DNA of 64,000 bases from Candidatus Uabimicrobium amorphum. Lineage in GTDB: Bacteria > Planctomycetota > Uabimicrobiia > Uabimicrobiales > Uabimicrobiaceae. A model generated the notes under the pieces. That model had not been told where the DNA came from. It was given only the letters and a program-made list of their open reading frames with translations, and did not search any database. Below, piece by piece: positions 1-9,275 of this stretch. Positions within the stretch are counted from its first letter, which is position 1; the number at the start of each line of letters is the position of its first letter. Position numbers and translations under genes: made by a program. Location: contig NZ_AP019860.1 in NCBI RefSeq assembly GCF_009002475.1, positions 7,082,501-7,146,500 on the forward strand. Direction: 5' to 3'.

Positions 1-1698
1 CAAAAAGATATCGGTGAGAACTTGGTGAAGTATGTCGATTCGTTTTCCGAGGATGCCAGGGATGTTTTCGAGCGTTTTAAATTTCGCGATCAGATTGACT
101 TTCTCGCTGCGAAAAACTTGCTGTATCAAATTGTGGAAAAGTTCAAAAACATAGACCTGCATCCAGAAACCATTGACAACTACCATATGGGTTTGGTGTT
201 TGAGGAATTGATTCGGCGCTTTGCAGAAGCTTCGAATGAGACAGCAGGGGAACACTTTACGCCGCGCGATATTGTGCGTTTGACAACTTCATTGGTGTTG
301 ATGCCAGATGATGAGGCGATTGCTGGTTCGGGGGTGATTCGCACCATTTATGATCCTACCTCTGGGACGGGTGGCTTCTTGTCCACGGCTACCGAGTATG
401 TCCACGAGCTCAATTCTCAGGCAGTAATTCGCGTATTTGGTCAGGAACTCAATGACGAGTCGTATGCGATTTGTAAAGCGGATATGATGATCAAGGGGCA
501 GGATGTTTCCAATATCAAGCAGGGAAACACCTTATCCGAAGACAAGTTGTGGGGAGAGAAGTTTGACTATATGCTCTCTAATCCACCGTTTGGTGTGGAG
601 TGGAAAAAAGTACAGAAGGTGATCCAAGAAGAGCATACGCAAAAAGGTTATGATGGACGTTTTGGTCCTGGCTTGCCGCGGGTAAGCGATGGTTCGCTGT
701 TGTTCTTGATGCACTTAATCTCGAAAATGCACGACTCACGTGATGGAACGAGTCGCATTGGCATTATCCTCAATGGTTCACCACTTTTTACCGGTGGAGC
801 AGGATCAGGGGAATCGGAGATTCGTCGTTATATTTTAGAGCGTGATTTACTAGAAACCATTGTCGCGTTGCCCACAGATATGTTCTACAACACCGGAATC
901 GCTACCTATATCTGGATTTTGAGCAACAACAAAAGTGAAGAACGTAAGGGAAAAGTACAACTGGTCAACGCCACAGAGTTATTTGCCAAGATGCGCAAGT
1001 CTTTAGGGAGCAAGCGCAATTACCTTACCGAAGAACATATCGCAGAAATCACGCGCACCGTGGGGAATTTTGTGGAGAGCGATACTTGTAAAGTTTTCGC
1101 CAATAAAAGCTTTGGTTATCGGCGTATTACCGTGGAAAGACCACTGCAACTCAAGTTTGCGATTAGCGAAGAAAAGATCAACGAACTGACACAAGAAAAA
1201 GCGTGGGGAAAAATAAAGGGCGAAATCCAGAAGAATATCATCAATGCTTTGGAGCAACTCGTTGGCAAAGAATACAATAGCCGCGAACAGTTTATGATCG
1301 CATTTGAGCAAGTACGCGAAGACAAAAAGCTATCAGCATCGCAATTGAAATTTGTGTGGAGTAATCTCGGAGAGCGTTGTGAGGATGCGGAAATCTGTCG
1401 CGATAAGAAAGGTAAAATCGAAGCAGATAGTGAATTACGCGATCATGAAAACGTAACACTTACCGAGAATATCGAAGAGTATTTCGCACGCGAAGTCAAA
1501 CCTCATGTACCACAGGCGTGGATTGATGAGAAGAAAAAAGATGACAAGGATGGACTGGTGGGAGTTGTCGGATACGAGATCCCGTTTAATCGCCATTTTT
1601 ACAAGTACACTCCGCCACGAAGTTTGCAGGAAATCGATCATGATTTGGATCAGGTAACCAAGAAGATATTGGAACTTCTTAAGGAGGTTCATTCGTGA
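1..1698 (+). CDS. hsdM: Type I restriction-modification methyltransferase subunit HsdM (5' end outside the window)
   Basis: This is the N6-adenine DNA methyltransferase subunit of a type I restriction-modification complex. The frame is open to base 1, so the true start lies upstream; the first possible start inside the window is TTG at 22. Counting from there, the SAM-binding motif I (DPTSGTGGF) is near residue 110 and the catalytic motif IV NPPFG is near residue 187, in the order expected for gamma-class HsdM. The C-terminal 180 residues are charged and helical, as in HsdM partners that contact the specificity subunit. The stop codon overlaps the GTG start of hsdS by 4 bases, so the two are translationally coupled. 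Confidence 0.95.
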   Translation, partial: QKDIGENLVKYVDSFSEDARDVFERFKFRDQIDFLAAKNLLYQIVEKFKNIDLHPETIDNYHMGLVFEELIRRFAEASNETAGEHFTPRDIVRLTTSLVLMPDDEAIAGSGVIRTIYDPTSGTGGFLSTATEYVHELNSQAVIRVFGQELNDESYAICKADMMIKGQDVSNIKQGNTLSEDKLWGEKFDYMLSNPPFGVEWKKVQKVIQEEHTQKGYDGRFGPGLPRVSDGSLLFLMHLISKMHDSRDGTSRIGIILNGSPLFTGGAGSGESEIRRYILERDLLETIVALPTDMFYNTGIATYIWILSNNKSEERKGKVQLVNATELFAKMRKSLGSKRNYLTEEHIAEITRTVGNFVESDTCKVFANKSFGYRRITVERPLQLKFAISEEKINELTQEKAWGKIKGEIQKNIINALEQLVGKEYNSREQFMIAFEQVREDKKLSASQLKFVWSNLGERCEDAEICRDKKGKIEADSELRDHENVTLTENIEEYFAREVKPHVPQAWIDEKKKDDKDGLVGVVGYEIPFNRHFYKYTPPRSLQEIDHDLDQVTKKILELLKEVHS

Positions 1699-3068
1699 GT
1701 TATCAACCCTATCCTGAGTATAAAGATTCTGTTATGCCTAAAACTACTAAAATACCCAATCATTGGTCTTTAGAAAAAATAAAATTTAATTCTTATGTAA
1801 AAGGACGCGTTGGCTGGCAAAATTTGCGTAAGGATGAGTATACAGAATTAGGTCCTTACCTTGTAACAGGAGCACATTTTGATAAAAAAGATGGTGTAAA
1901 TTGGGAAGCCTGTTACCATGTTAGCGAAGAAAGATATCAACTCGATAAAGATATTTGGATTAAGAAAAACGATCTGCTAATGACAAAAGATGGAACTATT
2001 GGAAAGATAGCACATATCAAAGAATTACCAGGCAAAGCTTGCCTCAATAGCCATTTACTCATAATTAGAGATTTACAACAAAAATATATAGCGAGGTATG
2101 CCTACTATTTATTGATATCACCTGTTTTTAAAGTATTTGTTGCCTTGAGGCAATCAGGTACAACTTTTCATGGTATTACCCAAGAAGCTGTAGAAGAGTT
2201 CAAATTAATACTTCCCCCTCTCCTCGAACAAAAAGCCATTGCCACATTTCTCGACAGGGAAACGGCAAAAATAGACAAAATCATTGCCAAACAACAAAAG
2301 TTGATTGAACTTTTACAGGAAAAACGCCAGGCAGTGATCTCACACGCCGTCACCAAAGGACTCGATCCCAACGTAAAAATGAAGGATTCCGGAGTAGAGT
2401 GGTTGGGAGAAATACCTGAGCATTGGGATAGCATCAAGTTAAAGTTATTAACAGTCCTTTTGAAAGACGGTACTCATAGTTCTTTTAAAAGAGTTGATGA
2501 AGGGTATCGTTTGTTAGGTGTAAGAAATATACGAAATGATCTGTTTATATTTAGAGATGATGATTCTAAAATTTCAGAAGTAGATTTCAAAACCATAACA
2601 AAGTCTTTTTTGGTAATGAGTGGGGATATACAACTAGGTATAATCGGTGGAATTGGGAAAGTTGCCTTGGTTCAAAAGCTAAAAGAAAAATTTGCCACAC
2701 AAAGAAATGTTGCAACTATAAGAGTTAATAAAAGAGTAATTAACAAATTTTTATTTTACTTTTTTAAAAGTTTTATGTTCCAAAATTACCTCTTGAAAAA
2801 CGCAGGATATAGTGCACAACCAGCTGTATACCTTGGAACCTTAGGATCTTGTAATATATCAACACCCAGTTTGACTGAGCAAAAAAATATTATAACGTAT
2901 CTCAATCAAAAAACTGCAAAAATAGACGTTCTAATCAACAAAACCCAAACAGCCATAGCACTTCTAAAAGAAAAACGTATCGCTTTAATCACGGCAGCAG
3001 TCACTGGAAAAATAGATGTAAGAAACGAAGTAACTCCAAAAGAAATCGAGGAAGCGCAAAATGACTGA
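1695..3068 (+). CDS. hsdS: Type I restriction-modification specificity subunit HsdS
   Basis: This is the DNA-recognition subunit that directs HsdM and HsdR to a bipartite target. The 457-residue protein has the usual two-fold layout: target recognition domain 1 opens with IPNHWSLEKIK (about residue 20) and domain 2 opens with IPEHWDSIKLK (about 240). Each domain is followed by a conserved helical spacer, EQKAIATFLDRETAKIDKII (about 178) and EQKNIITYLNQKTAKIDVLI (about 397). The GTG start lies in a 4-base overlap with hsdM, and the stop overlaps hsdR by 8 bases. Both halves look intact. The recognition sequence cannot be read from the gene. Confidence 0.95.
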   Translation: MSYQPYPEYKDSVMPKTTKIPNHWSLEKIKFNSYVKGRVGWQNLRKDEYTELGPYLVTGAHFDKKDGVNWEACYHVSEERYQLDKDIWIKKNDLLMTKDGTIGKIAHIKELPGKACLNSHLLIIRDLQQKYIARYAYYLLISPVFKVFVALRQSGTTFHGITQEAVEEFKLILPPLLEQKAIATFLDRETAKIDKIIAKQQKLIELLQEKRQAVISHAVTKGLDPNVKMKDSGVEWLGEIPEHWDSIKLKLLTVLLKDGTHSSFKRVDEGYRLLGVRNIRNDLFIFRDDDSKISEVDFKTITKSFLVMSGDIQLGIIGGIGKVALVQKLKEKFATQRNVATIRVNKRVINKFLFYFFKSFMFQNYLLKNAGYSAQPAVYLGTLGSCNISTPSLTEQKNIITYLNQKTAKIDVLINKTQTAIALLKEKRIALITAAVTGKIDVRNEVTPKEIEEAQND

Positions 3069-6000
3069 TCGCGAAAAAGAACAAGACTTTGAAAACGACA
3101 TAGTCTCTAAACTAACGCAAAACAACTGGGAAGAAGGCAAATCCAGCAACTACAATAAAGACCTGGCACTCTACCCAGAAGACCTCATCGGTTTCCTGAA
3201 AGACACACGCCCAAAAGAAATCGCCAAACTCCAACAGTTTTACAAAGACGAGACTGAAACATCCATTTGCCAGATGGTCGCCAAACAAATGCAAAAACAT
3301 GGTGCACTTAAGGTACTACGCGAAGGAGTCAAAGACAGAGGAGCGAAACTCAAACTATGCCAATTCAAACCAGAACACCAAGCTAATCCCGATTTGCTAG
3401 ACCACTACCAAAAAAACCGCCTAAGAGTAGTACGACAACTCTACTACTCCAAACACAATAACAACTCCTTTGACCTAGTGCTATTTGTCAACGGCATTCC
3501 CGTAGCCACAGTGGAGCTAAAAAGCGATGTCACTCAATCGATTGATGATGCGGTCAACCAATACAAAGAAAATCGACTCCCCAAAGATCCCAAAAGCAAC
3601 AAAGAAGAACCTCTTCTCGTATTCAACAAACGTGTATTGGTACACTTTGCGGTAAGTAGTACTGAGGTATATATGACCACCAAACTTGCCGGAAAAGACA
3701 CGTTCTTTTTGCCATTCAACCAGGGCAACAATGGTGGGGCCGGAAACCCACCCAATTCCGATAGTTATCCTATTGCTTACTTGTGGGAGAAGATCTGGCA
3801 AAAGGATGCGTGGCTCGATATCCTCGGACGTTTTATCCATCTCAAGAGTGAGAAAAAGGAAGACATTAATGGCAAGAAAACCATCAAAGAAACGCTCATC
3901 TTTCCACGCTTTCACCAATGGGAAGCCGTTACCAATTTACTCGCAGCGGTAAAAAAAGAAAAAGCTGGCCACACATATCTCATCCAACACAGTGCTGGAT
4001 CTGGAAAGTCGAACTCTATTGCCTGGACAGCTCATCAACTTTCTGCATTACATGATGAGAACGATAAAAAAATATTTGATGGAGTCATTGTGGTGACGGA
4101 CCGCACCGTACTCGATAACCAACTGCAAGGTACCATTTCTAGCATTAACCATCACAAAGGAGTAATTGCGCACATCAATCGCAAAGATTCCAACTCTAAA
4201 TCAACACAACTATCTCAAGCTCTAACCGAAGAAAAAGCAATCATCATTGTCACCATACAGACTTTCCCCTTCGTTCTCGATGAAATCCGCAAACAGAAAT
4301 CACTGCGAGAGAAAAACTTTGCGATTATAGCCGATGAAGCGCACTCTTCACAAACAGGTAAGGCAGCCAAAAAACTCATCGAAACTCTAACGACTGAATA
4401 CATTGATGAAAACAGCGAGATCAGTGCTGAGGATATGTTGACGATGTCAATTACTTCGTTAAAAGAAGCCAAAAATATTAGTTACTTTGCCTTTACTGCC
4501 ACACCAAAGGAAAAAACGATCCAACTATTTGGTCGTGCTCCCAACCCCGATGCACCGATTAACAAGGACAATCTTCCCGCACCATTTCATGTATATACGA
4601 TGCAACAGGCAATCGAAGAAGGTTTTATTCTCGATGTGTTGCGTAACTACACTTCGTATGAGATGGCCTATCAACTTGCACACAAAGATCCACAGCACGA
4701 CACCAATGAAATTGAAACCAAACGTGCCAAGAGTCAGATCTATCGTTGGTTAAAACTACACCCTCACAATATTTCGCAAAAAGTTCAGATTGCGATTGAG
4801 CATTTTCGTTGTCATGTTGCCCATCTACTGAATGGACAAGCTAAAGCGATGGTGGTAACGGGAAGTCGCAAGGAGGCGGTACGTTACAAGCAAGCGTTTG
4901 ATGCTTATATTGAAGAAAACAACTATGACAATGTACGTGCATTAGTGGCTTTTTCTGGTACGGTAAAGGACGAAGATCAGGAGTTTAGCGAACGCAGCAT
5001 GAATCCAGGTCTTAATCGCCGTAGCCTACGCAAGGCGTTCGATTCTAATGACTATCAAGTGATGCTTGTCGCGAATAAATTTCAGACCGGTTTTGACCAA
5101 CCCAAATTGTGTGCGATGTATGTTGACAAATCTCTTGGTGGTGTGGCGTGTGTACAAACCCTCTCTCGTTTAAATCGTACCTATCCCGGTAAAAATGAGG
5201 TATTTATTCTCGACTTTGTCAACAACGCGGAGGAAGTACGTGCGGCATTTGAGCCATACTACCGTACTGCGGAGCTTACGGATATGTCTGATCCTAACCT
5301 TGTGTATGATATGCAAGATAAACTCAACGCATCGCGCCTTTACACTCTTGAAGAAGTTGATGCCTTTGCCATCGCATTTTACGATCCAAAGAACAAAACC
5401 CAAGAAAAATTGGAATCGATTATTCAACCTGCGGTAGACCGCTTTAATAATCGCTACAAACAAACACGAGATGAGTTACTCAACCTGGAACGCAACTTAC
5501 ACTACGCGAAAAAAGACAAAGATAAAATTCGCATTGGCAACATCCAAGTAGAAATTAAGGAAACGCGCGAGCAAATTGACGAACTCAAGATATTTAAAAG
5601 AGACCTAGGTAGCTTCTCACGCTACTACGAATTCGTTTCGCAAATTATCGCCTTCGGTGACACCGATCTTGAAAAGCTCAACATATTTAGTCGCTTTCTA
5701 TTTCGCCACCTCAAAACAGAAAAAACTAGTGACCCAATTAACCTAAATGATGTCGTACTGACCCACTACCGTTTAAGCAAATTACAACAGCATGCCATAA
5801 AACTAGAGGCAGAACAAAAGCTACAGCCCACAAACGCTCTCGGCTCGGCAAAAGGCAAAGACCCCAAAAAAGACCGAATGTCACAAATTATTCAACAAAT
5901 TAATGACCTATTTCGAGACGCTGATCTTATGGAAAATTATTCTCTTAGCTACTTCAGTGCACTCACTGATATTCTGGTTCAGGATAAACAGATCATAGAT

Positions 6001-6192
6001 CAAGTCAAAAACAACCCCAAAGATAAGGTGATGAAAGGCAACCTTCCAGGTGCAACAAAAAATGCAATTATGGATAGCCTTACAGCACATGAAACAATGG
6101 CAACGATGTTGTTGCAGAACGAAGAGCTAAAGAAAAGATTTGATAATTTAATTTACGAATGGCTTGATCATAAGTTAAAAGACGCAACTTAA
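3061..6192 (+). CDS. hsdR: Type I restriction endonuclease subunit HsdR
   Basis: This is the ATP-dependent translocase and nuclease subunit. At 1043 residues it has the normal HsdR size. The N-terminal PD-(D/E)XK nuclease core is visible as SFDLVLF followed by ATVELKSD (about residues 136-158). The SF2 motor has Walker A HSAGSGKS (about 310), a DEAH box in IADEAHSSQ (about 424), the FTATPK motif and a C-terminal helicase motif GFDQPKLCAMYVDK followed by QTLSRLNRT. The start ATG lies inside the end of hsdS (ATGACTGA overlap). No frame disruption is present, so the system should be active if the missing 5' end of hsdM is intact. Confidence 0.95.
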   Translation: MTDREKEQDFENDIVSKLTQNNWEEGKSSNYNKDLALYPEDLIGFLKDTRPKEIAKLQQFYKDETETSICQMVAKQMQKHGALKVLREGVKDRGAKLKLCQFKPEHQANPDLLDHYQKNRLRVVRQLYYSKHNNNSFDLVLFVNGIPVATVELKSDVTQSIDDAVNQYKENRLPKDPKSNKEEPLLVFNKRVLVHFAVSSTEVYMTTKLAGKDTFFLPFNQGNNGGAGNPPNSDSYPIAYLWEKIWQKDAWLDILGRFIHLKSEKKEDINGKKTIKETLIFPRFHQWEAVTNLLAAVKKEKAGHTYLIQHSAGSGKSNSIAWTAHQLSALHDENDKKIFDGVIVVTDRTVLDNQLQGTISSINHHKGVIAHINRKDSNSKSTQLSQALTEEKAIIIVTIQTFPFVLDEIRKQKSLREKNFAIIADEAHSSQTGKAAKKLIETLTTEYIDENSEISAEDMLTMSITSLKEAKNISYFAFTATPKEKTIQLFGRAPNPDAPINKDNLPAPFHVYTMQQAIEEGFILDVLRNYTSYEMAYQLAHKDPQHDTNEIETKRAKSQIYRWLKLHPHNISQKVQIAIEHFRCHVAHLLNGQAKAMVVTGSRKEAVRYKQAFDAYIEENNYDNVRALVAFSGTVKDEDQEFSERSMNPGLNRRSLRKAFDSNDYQVMLVANKFQTGFDQPKLCAMYVDKSLGGVACVQTLSRLNRTYPGKNEVFILDFVNNAEEVRAAFEPYYRTAELTDMSDPNLVYDMQDKLNASRLYTLEEVDAFAIAFYDPKNKTQEKLESIIQPAVDRFNNRYKQTRDELLNLERNLHYAKKDKDKIRIGNIQVEIKETREQIDELKIFKRDLGSFSRYYEFVSQIIAFGDTDLEKLNIFSRFLFRHLKTEKTSDPINLNDVVLTHYRLSKLQQHAIKLEAEQKLQPTNALGSAKGKDPKKDRMSQIIQQINDLFRDADLMENYSLSYFSALTDILVQDKQIIDQVKNNPKDKVMKGNLPGATKNAIMDSLTAHETMATMLLQNEELKKRFDNLIYEWLDHKLKDAT

Positions 6193-6208
6193 ATTCAAGG
6201 AGCGAAAA

Positions 6209-7144
6209 GTGATATATAAAAACGATAAAGAATTAAGCGTTATTATTTTATTAATCAAACAAGCAAGATTCTTCCTCGAAAATCCCAAAAAGCAAATGGC
6301 AGAAATGCCCGAAGAAGTAGAGCAGTTGTTGAGCTTTGCCGAAGGTGTTGATATGGGAACTACTGGAGCCGGGGCTGCTGGTTTGGGAATTGGTGCGACT
6401 ATTAGCTTAGCAGCGTTATATAGTGCTGGGATTACAGGGTTGTCAGCAGCAGGCATCGCAAGTGGGTTAGCTGCTATCGGTGGATCTATGCTTGGTGGCA
6501 TAGCTGCTCTTGCTGCATTGCCGGTTGCTGTTGGAATTGGAAGTGCTCTTGCATATAAATGGCTTACAAGTGAAAGTTTGGAAGATAAGAAAAAGCGTTT
6601 ACTCGGAGATCTCGAAAAAATTCAGCCGGAAATGAAGGTCAAAATAAAATGTTCTGACAAAGCCATTGCAAATCAAGCATACAATTTTTACGTTTTGATA
6701 TATGGCGCAATGAACGATTTACGGCAAGACTTGGGTATGGAGCCTTTAAGAGAAATAGAACAAATTGCCCAACGCCCAGAAGTGTCAAAAGTTGAAAATG
6801 AAATAGATTTAGCGAACGACGATCCAAAGCAAGAAGAGATAGAGAAAAAATCCGATGATAAAAACCAGAAGTTAGTACGCGAAATATACCCAAAAGGATC
6901 TTTACCAGAACCTGATAATATCGTGAACAAAAATATTGGGCATAAAGATAAACTTCTCATTGAGGAATTAATCGAAACTCAATCTCAAGCGACAGAAAAA
7001 AATGAAACTCCAAATAATGAGCAAACTTCTCAAAATAAAAAATCGCTAGCTGAAGAGTTAAGAGAGTTAAAAGCGATATGGGAAGAAGATCTCATTACCG
7101 ATGAAGAATACAGCGCTAAGAAGAAGCAGATTTTGGGACTTTAG
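6209..7144 (+). CDS. Glycine-zipper membrane protein with C-terminal SHOCT domain
   Basis: I do not recognise this family. The 311-residue protein has a soluble N-terminus, a long Gly/Ala-rich hydrophobic stretch (about residues 50-115, dense in GxxxG spacing, enough for two or three helices), a charged middle and a C-terminal SHOCT-like segment (AEELRELKAIWEEDLITDEE, then K-K-Q-I-L-G-L). SHOCT segments are short oligomerisation modules. It starts with GTG 16 bases after the hsdR stop, behind an AAGGAG ribosome site, so it probably shares the hsd transcript. A pore-forming or membrane-sensing role linked to restriction is possible but is inference only. Confidence 0.6.
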   Translation: MIYKNDKELSVIILLIKQARFFLENPKKQMAEMPEEVEQLLSFAEGVDMGTTGAGAAGLGIGATISLAALYSAGITGLSAAGIASGLAAIGGSMLGGIAALAALPVAVGIGSALAYKWLTSESLEDKKKRLLGDLEKIQPEMKVKIKCSDKAIANQAYNFYVLIYGAMNDLRQDLGMEPLREIEQIAQRPEVSKVENEIDLANDDPKQEEIEKKSDDKNQKLVREIYPKGSLPEPDNIVNKNIGHKDKLLIEELIETQSQATEKNETPNNEQTSQNKKSLAEELRELKAIWEEDLITDEEYSAKKKQILGL

Positions 7145-7161
7145 TATCGTTCAAAACGATA
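7145..7161 (+). terminator. Hairpin terminator after the hsd operon
   Basis: A perfect 7-bp inverted repeat (TATCGTT and AACGATA, loop CAA) begins directly after the stop codon of the SHOCT gene and is followed by a T-rich stretch (TGTTTTATTGTTG). This fits an intrinsic terminator closing the hsdM-hsdS-hsdR-SHOCT transcript. A second imperfect hairpin lies at 7197-7219. Confidence 0.5.
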
Positions 7162-7325
7162 TGTTTTATTGTTGATTTGTTTATGCTAAAATTATGATCG
7201 GAGTAAAAACCACTCTGATTGCTAGTTGAATAATAAAATTCAATACCGAAATATCTAGCGAAATATTTATATTCGATATCAAGTTTGATAATTCAACCGT
7301 ACGTAAAAAAAGAAAAGAGGTAAAA

Positions 7326-7565
7326 GTGTCACAAGGTCAAAGCAAAAAAGATGATCAACAAAAGTTAATACAGGAACAAAAAAGCAAAATAAAAGAACAA
7401 GAAAGAGTGATATCTGATCTTACAAACAAGCTCGAAAAAACGAAAAAAATATTCCTTCTTTTACTTTGCGTAACTCTTATGACTATAGCAATGTTTATAC
7501 ATAAAGATTACCAACATAAACAAGAGCTAAAAGAAATATTAAGTAAAATGGGGGAGAAAGATTAA
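7326..7565 (+). CDS. Small coiled-coil single-pass membrane protein
   Basis: Unrecognised 79-residue protein. A highly charged heptad-rich N-terminus (residues 1-40, Lys/Gln/Glu) leads into one hydrophobic segment (IFLLLLCVTLMTIAMFI, about 42-58) and a short charged tail. The GTG start is preceded by GAGG at good spacing. Its TAA stop directly abuts the ATG of the next gene, so the genes from 7326 to 8478 look like one operon of three small membrane proteins. Confidence 0.55.
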   Translation: MSQGQSKKDDQQKLIQEQKSKIKEQERVISDLTNKLEKTKKIFLLLLCVTLMTIAMFIHKDYQHKQELKEILSKMGEKD

Positions 7566-8036
7566 ATGAAAGACAATTCTTCCACAGATAAAATAGCTAA
7601 TATTTTTACAATAATAGCTGGTATTTTTACAATAATTGGTACCATTTGGGCAATCTTTGTGTACTTCGCACCGTCACAGAAAGAGATGTATTTAAAAGAT
7701 ATATACAAGTCTATCGAAGTCAGACAAGAAACAATAAGAAAGAATGAAGAAGAAATAATGGCTTTGAAATCTGAAAACTACGATTTGAAAAAGAGTAATG
7801 AGCGACTTCAAAAAGAGTCTTCAAGACTAGATAAAGAAAATGACCGTTTAGGAAAAGAAAATGATCGTCTAAACGAAGAAAACGAAAGTCTCACTGGTTC
7901 AAATAAAAACTTACAAAAAGAAATAAAAAAGAAAAACCAAAAAATTGAACGTCTAAAAACTCATAATAAAAAATTAAAACAGGAAATCCAAAAACTAAAA
8001 AAAGCTTTAATGGAAAAGAAAAATACTGGACCATAA
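7566..8036 (+). CDS. Membrane-anchored coiled-coil protein
   Basis: Unrecognised 156-residue protein, the second of three adjacent small membrane proteins. The N-terminus holds one hydrophobic helix (about residues 12-35, IFTIIAGIFTIIGTIWAIFV), followed by a long uninterrupted coiled coil (about 45-150) with repeating units such as RLDKENDRLGKENDRLNEEN. Its topology mirrors its neighbours: one membrane helix plus a coil. It starts immediately after the stop of the upstream gene. A scaffold or sensor role is possible; nothing catalytic is visible. Confidence 0.6.
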   Translation: MKDNSSTDKIANIFTIIAGIFTIIGTIWAIFVYFAPSQKEMYLKDIYKSIEVRQETIRKNEEEIMALKSENYDLKKSNERLQKESSRLDKENDRLGKENDRLNEENESLTGSNKNLQKEIKKKNQKIERLKTHNKKLKQEIQKLKKALMEKKNTGP

Positions 8037-8046
8037 AGGAAAAGAA

Positions 8047-8478
8047 ATGGAATATCTATATTACCTATATAATAATATCGACGTAATAAGAGATTGGGTT
8101 AACTTGGCGTTTATTGCCATTCCGACAGTTATGGCAATTTTTGCTATCTATAGTGCCATGGAGCATGGAAAACAATACAACGAAATGAACTCTTCTAAAA
8201 AAAGAGGAGCCGCAGCTGTAAAAAATAAGTATATGAAAGAAAAGTTTAAGGCCGGAAAAATTTATCTAATAGCTATATCATGTCTGTGTGTATACATCGT
8301 TGTAGTAAGAATCCAATATCAACTAGCAGAAAAAAAGATACAGCAACTTGAGTCTAGTTATAAGACTGATGTAGAAGAAGCCATTAAGGTAGAAAAAAGG
8401 CTTTTGAAGATGGAATTACAAGCGATCAAAAGTGAAAATGAAAAATTGAAAACACAATTAAAAAAATCACAAAAATAA
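8047..8478 (+). CDS. Two-pass membrane protein with C-terminal coiled coil
   Basis: Unrecognised 143-residue protein, last of the three-gene set. It has a hydrophobic segment at about residues 20-37 (LAFIAIPTVMAIFAIYSAM), a basic loop (KKRGAAAVKNKYMKEKFK), a second hydrophobic segment at about 73-90 (IYLIAISCLCVYIVVVRI) and a charged coiled coil to the end. The AAGGAAAAGAA leader gives a reasonable ribosome site. The shared coil and membrane design of the three proteins suggests they form one complex, but their role is unknown. Confidence 0.55.
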   Translation: MEYLYYLYNNIDVIRDWVNLAFIAIPTVMAIFAIYSAMEHGKQYNEMNSSKKRGAAAVKNKYMKEKFKAGKIYLIAISCLCVYIVVVRIQYQLAEKKIQQLESSYKTDVEEAIKVEKRLLKMELQAIKSENEKLKTQLKKSQK

Positions 8479-8517
8479 TTATCTTCTTTATAAGCACTTC
8501 AGCTCTAAATAATTCAC

Positions 8518-8539
8518 GCCAAAAACGGCCGTTTTTGGC
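8518..8539. repeat. Perfect 22-bp palindrome upstream of the resolvase
   Basis: Each 11-base half reads GCCAAAAACGG then its exact complement, giving a full 22-bp palindrome. The half-site GCCAAAA recurs three more times before the recombinase gene (8601, 8615, and inverted at 8640). It could be a recombinase-binding site or operator. It could also serve as a terminator for the preceding genes, because CTCTTTT follows. Confidence 0.5.
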
Positions 8540-8586
8540 ACTCTTTTAAAATCCTTCCTTTTTACCTTGTAATCCCCCAATATTTC

Positions 8587-8647
8587 ATGCTAAAATTCAT
8601 GCCAAAATCAAAATGCCAAAATTAACAGCAAAAGTTGAGTTTTGGCA
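8587..8647. promoter_or_regulatory. Cluster of TGCCAAAA repeats at the resolvase start
   Basis: ATGCYAAAAT occurs as three close direct repeats (8587, 8599 and 8613), followed by an inverted copy TTTTGGCA at 8640-8647, which ends 15 bases before the resolvase ATG. Serine resolvases normally act on short inverted subsites in front of their own gene and repress their own promoter there, so I infer a res-like site or operator. This is inferred from position and repetition only. Confidence 0.5.
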
Positions 8648-8662
8648 AGAAAGGGATATAAC

Positions 8663-9241
8663 ATGTTAATTGGTTATGCACGGGTTTCGACTGAAGATCA
8701 AAATTTAGATGGTCAAGTAGATCAGTTACAGAAAATAGGGTGCGAAAAAATATTTAAAGAACATGCCAGTGGTACTAGTAAGGACCGAAAAGAATTGGCG
8801 AAAGCTGTGGACCAGCTGCGAAAGGGTGATACTTTCGTTGTTTGTAGTTTAGATAGGTTAGGACGCTCGGTAAAACAGCTCATCGAATTTGTAAATGACT
8901 TAAAAAAGATAGGTGTTGCATTTCGAAGTATAAGAGAGGCTATAGACACAGAGACTCCTACAGGGAAGTTTTTCTTTCATGTTACAGCAGCTTTTGCAGA
9001 GTTAGAACGAAATCTTATTCAGGAAAGAACAAAAGTTGGCTTAGCGGCTGCGCGTGCTCGTGGTCGTAAAGGCGGCCGCAAAAGAGTAATTGATGACAAA
9101 AAATTTCAAATAGCACTACAACTCTATGAAGAAAATAAAACACCTGTTACAGATATATGCAAAAGCCTTGGAATTGCCAAAAGGACTTTTTATCGCTATC
9201 TTGAAGAACACAAACAAAGGTCTCACCTATCAAAAACATAA
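8663..9241 (+). CDS. Small serine recombinase (resolvase/invertase family)
   Basis: Site-specific recombinase of the Tn3 resolvase/DNA invertase type. The protein starts MLIGYARVSTEDQNLDGQ; the catalytic serine is in YARVSTEDQ, and the conserved CSLDRLGRSVKQL and GVAFRSIREAIDTETPTGKF blocks are present. A helix-turn-helix ends the protein (TDICKSLGIAKRTFYRYLEE). The 192-residue length is typical. I chose the ATG at 8663 because AAAGGG lies just upstream; an upstream TTG at 8642 lacks support. It may invert or resolve a neighbouring segment or be the remnant of a transposon; no transposase is visible nearby. Confidence 0.9.
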   Translation: MLIGYARVSTEDQNLDGQVDQLQKIGCEKIFKEHASGTSKDRKELAKAVDQLRKGDTFVVCSLDRLGRSVKQLIEFVNDLKKIGVAFRSIREAIDTETPTGKFFFHVTAAFAELERNLIQERTKVGLAAARARGRKGGRKRVIDDKKFQIALQLYEENKTPVTDICKSLGIAKRTFYRYLEEHKQRSHLSKT

Positions 9242-9275
9242 CCTGTCTAATATATTTAGATCTGGATCAGGAATA

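Noticed and set aside
9126..9275. Long N-terminal extension of the zinc-ribbon protein overlapping the resolvase
   Set aside because: The extension overlaps the resolvase C-terminus in another frame; the ATG at 9276 directly before the zinc ribbon is more likely.
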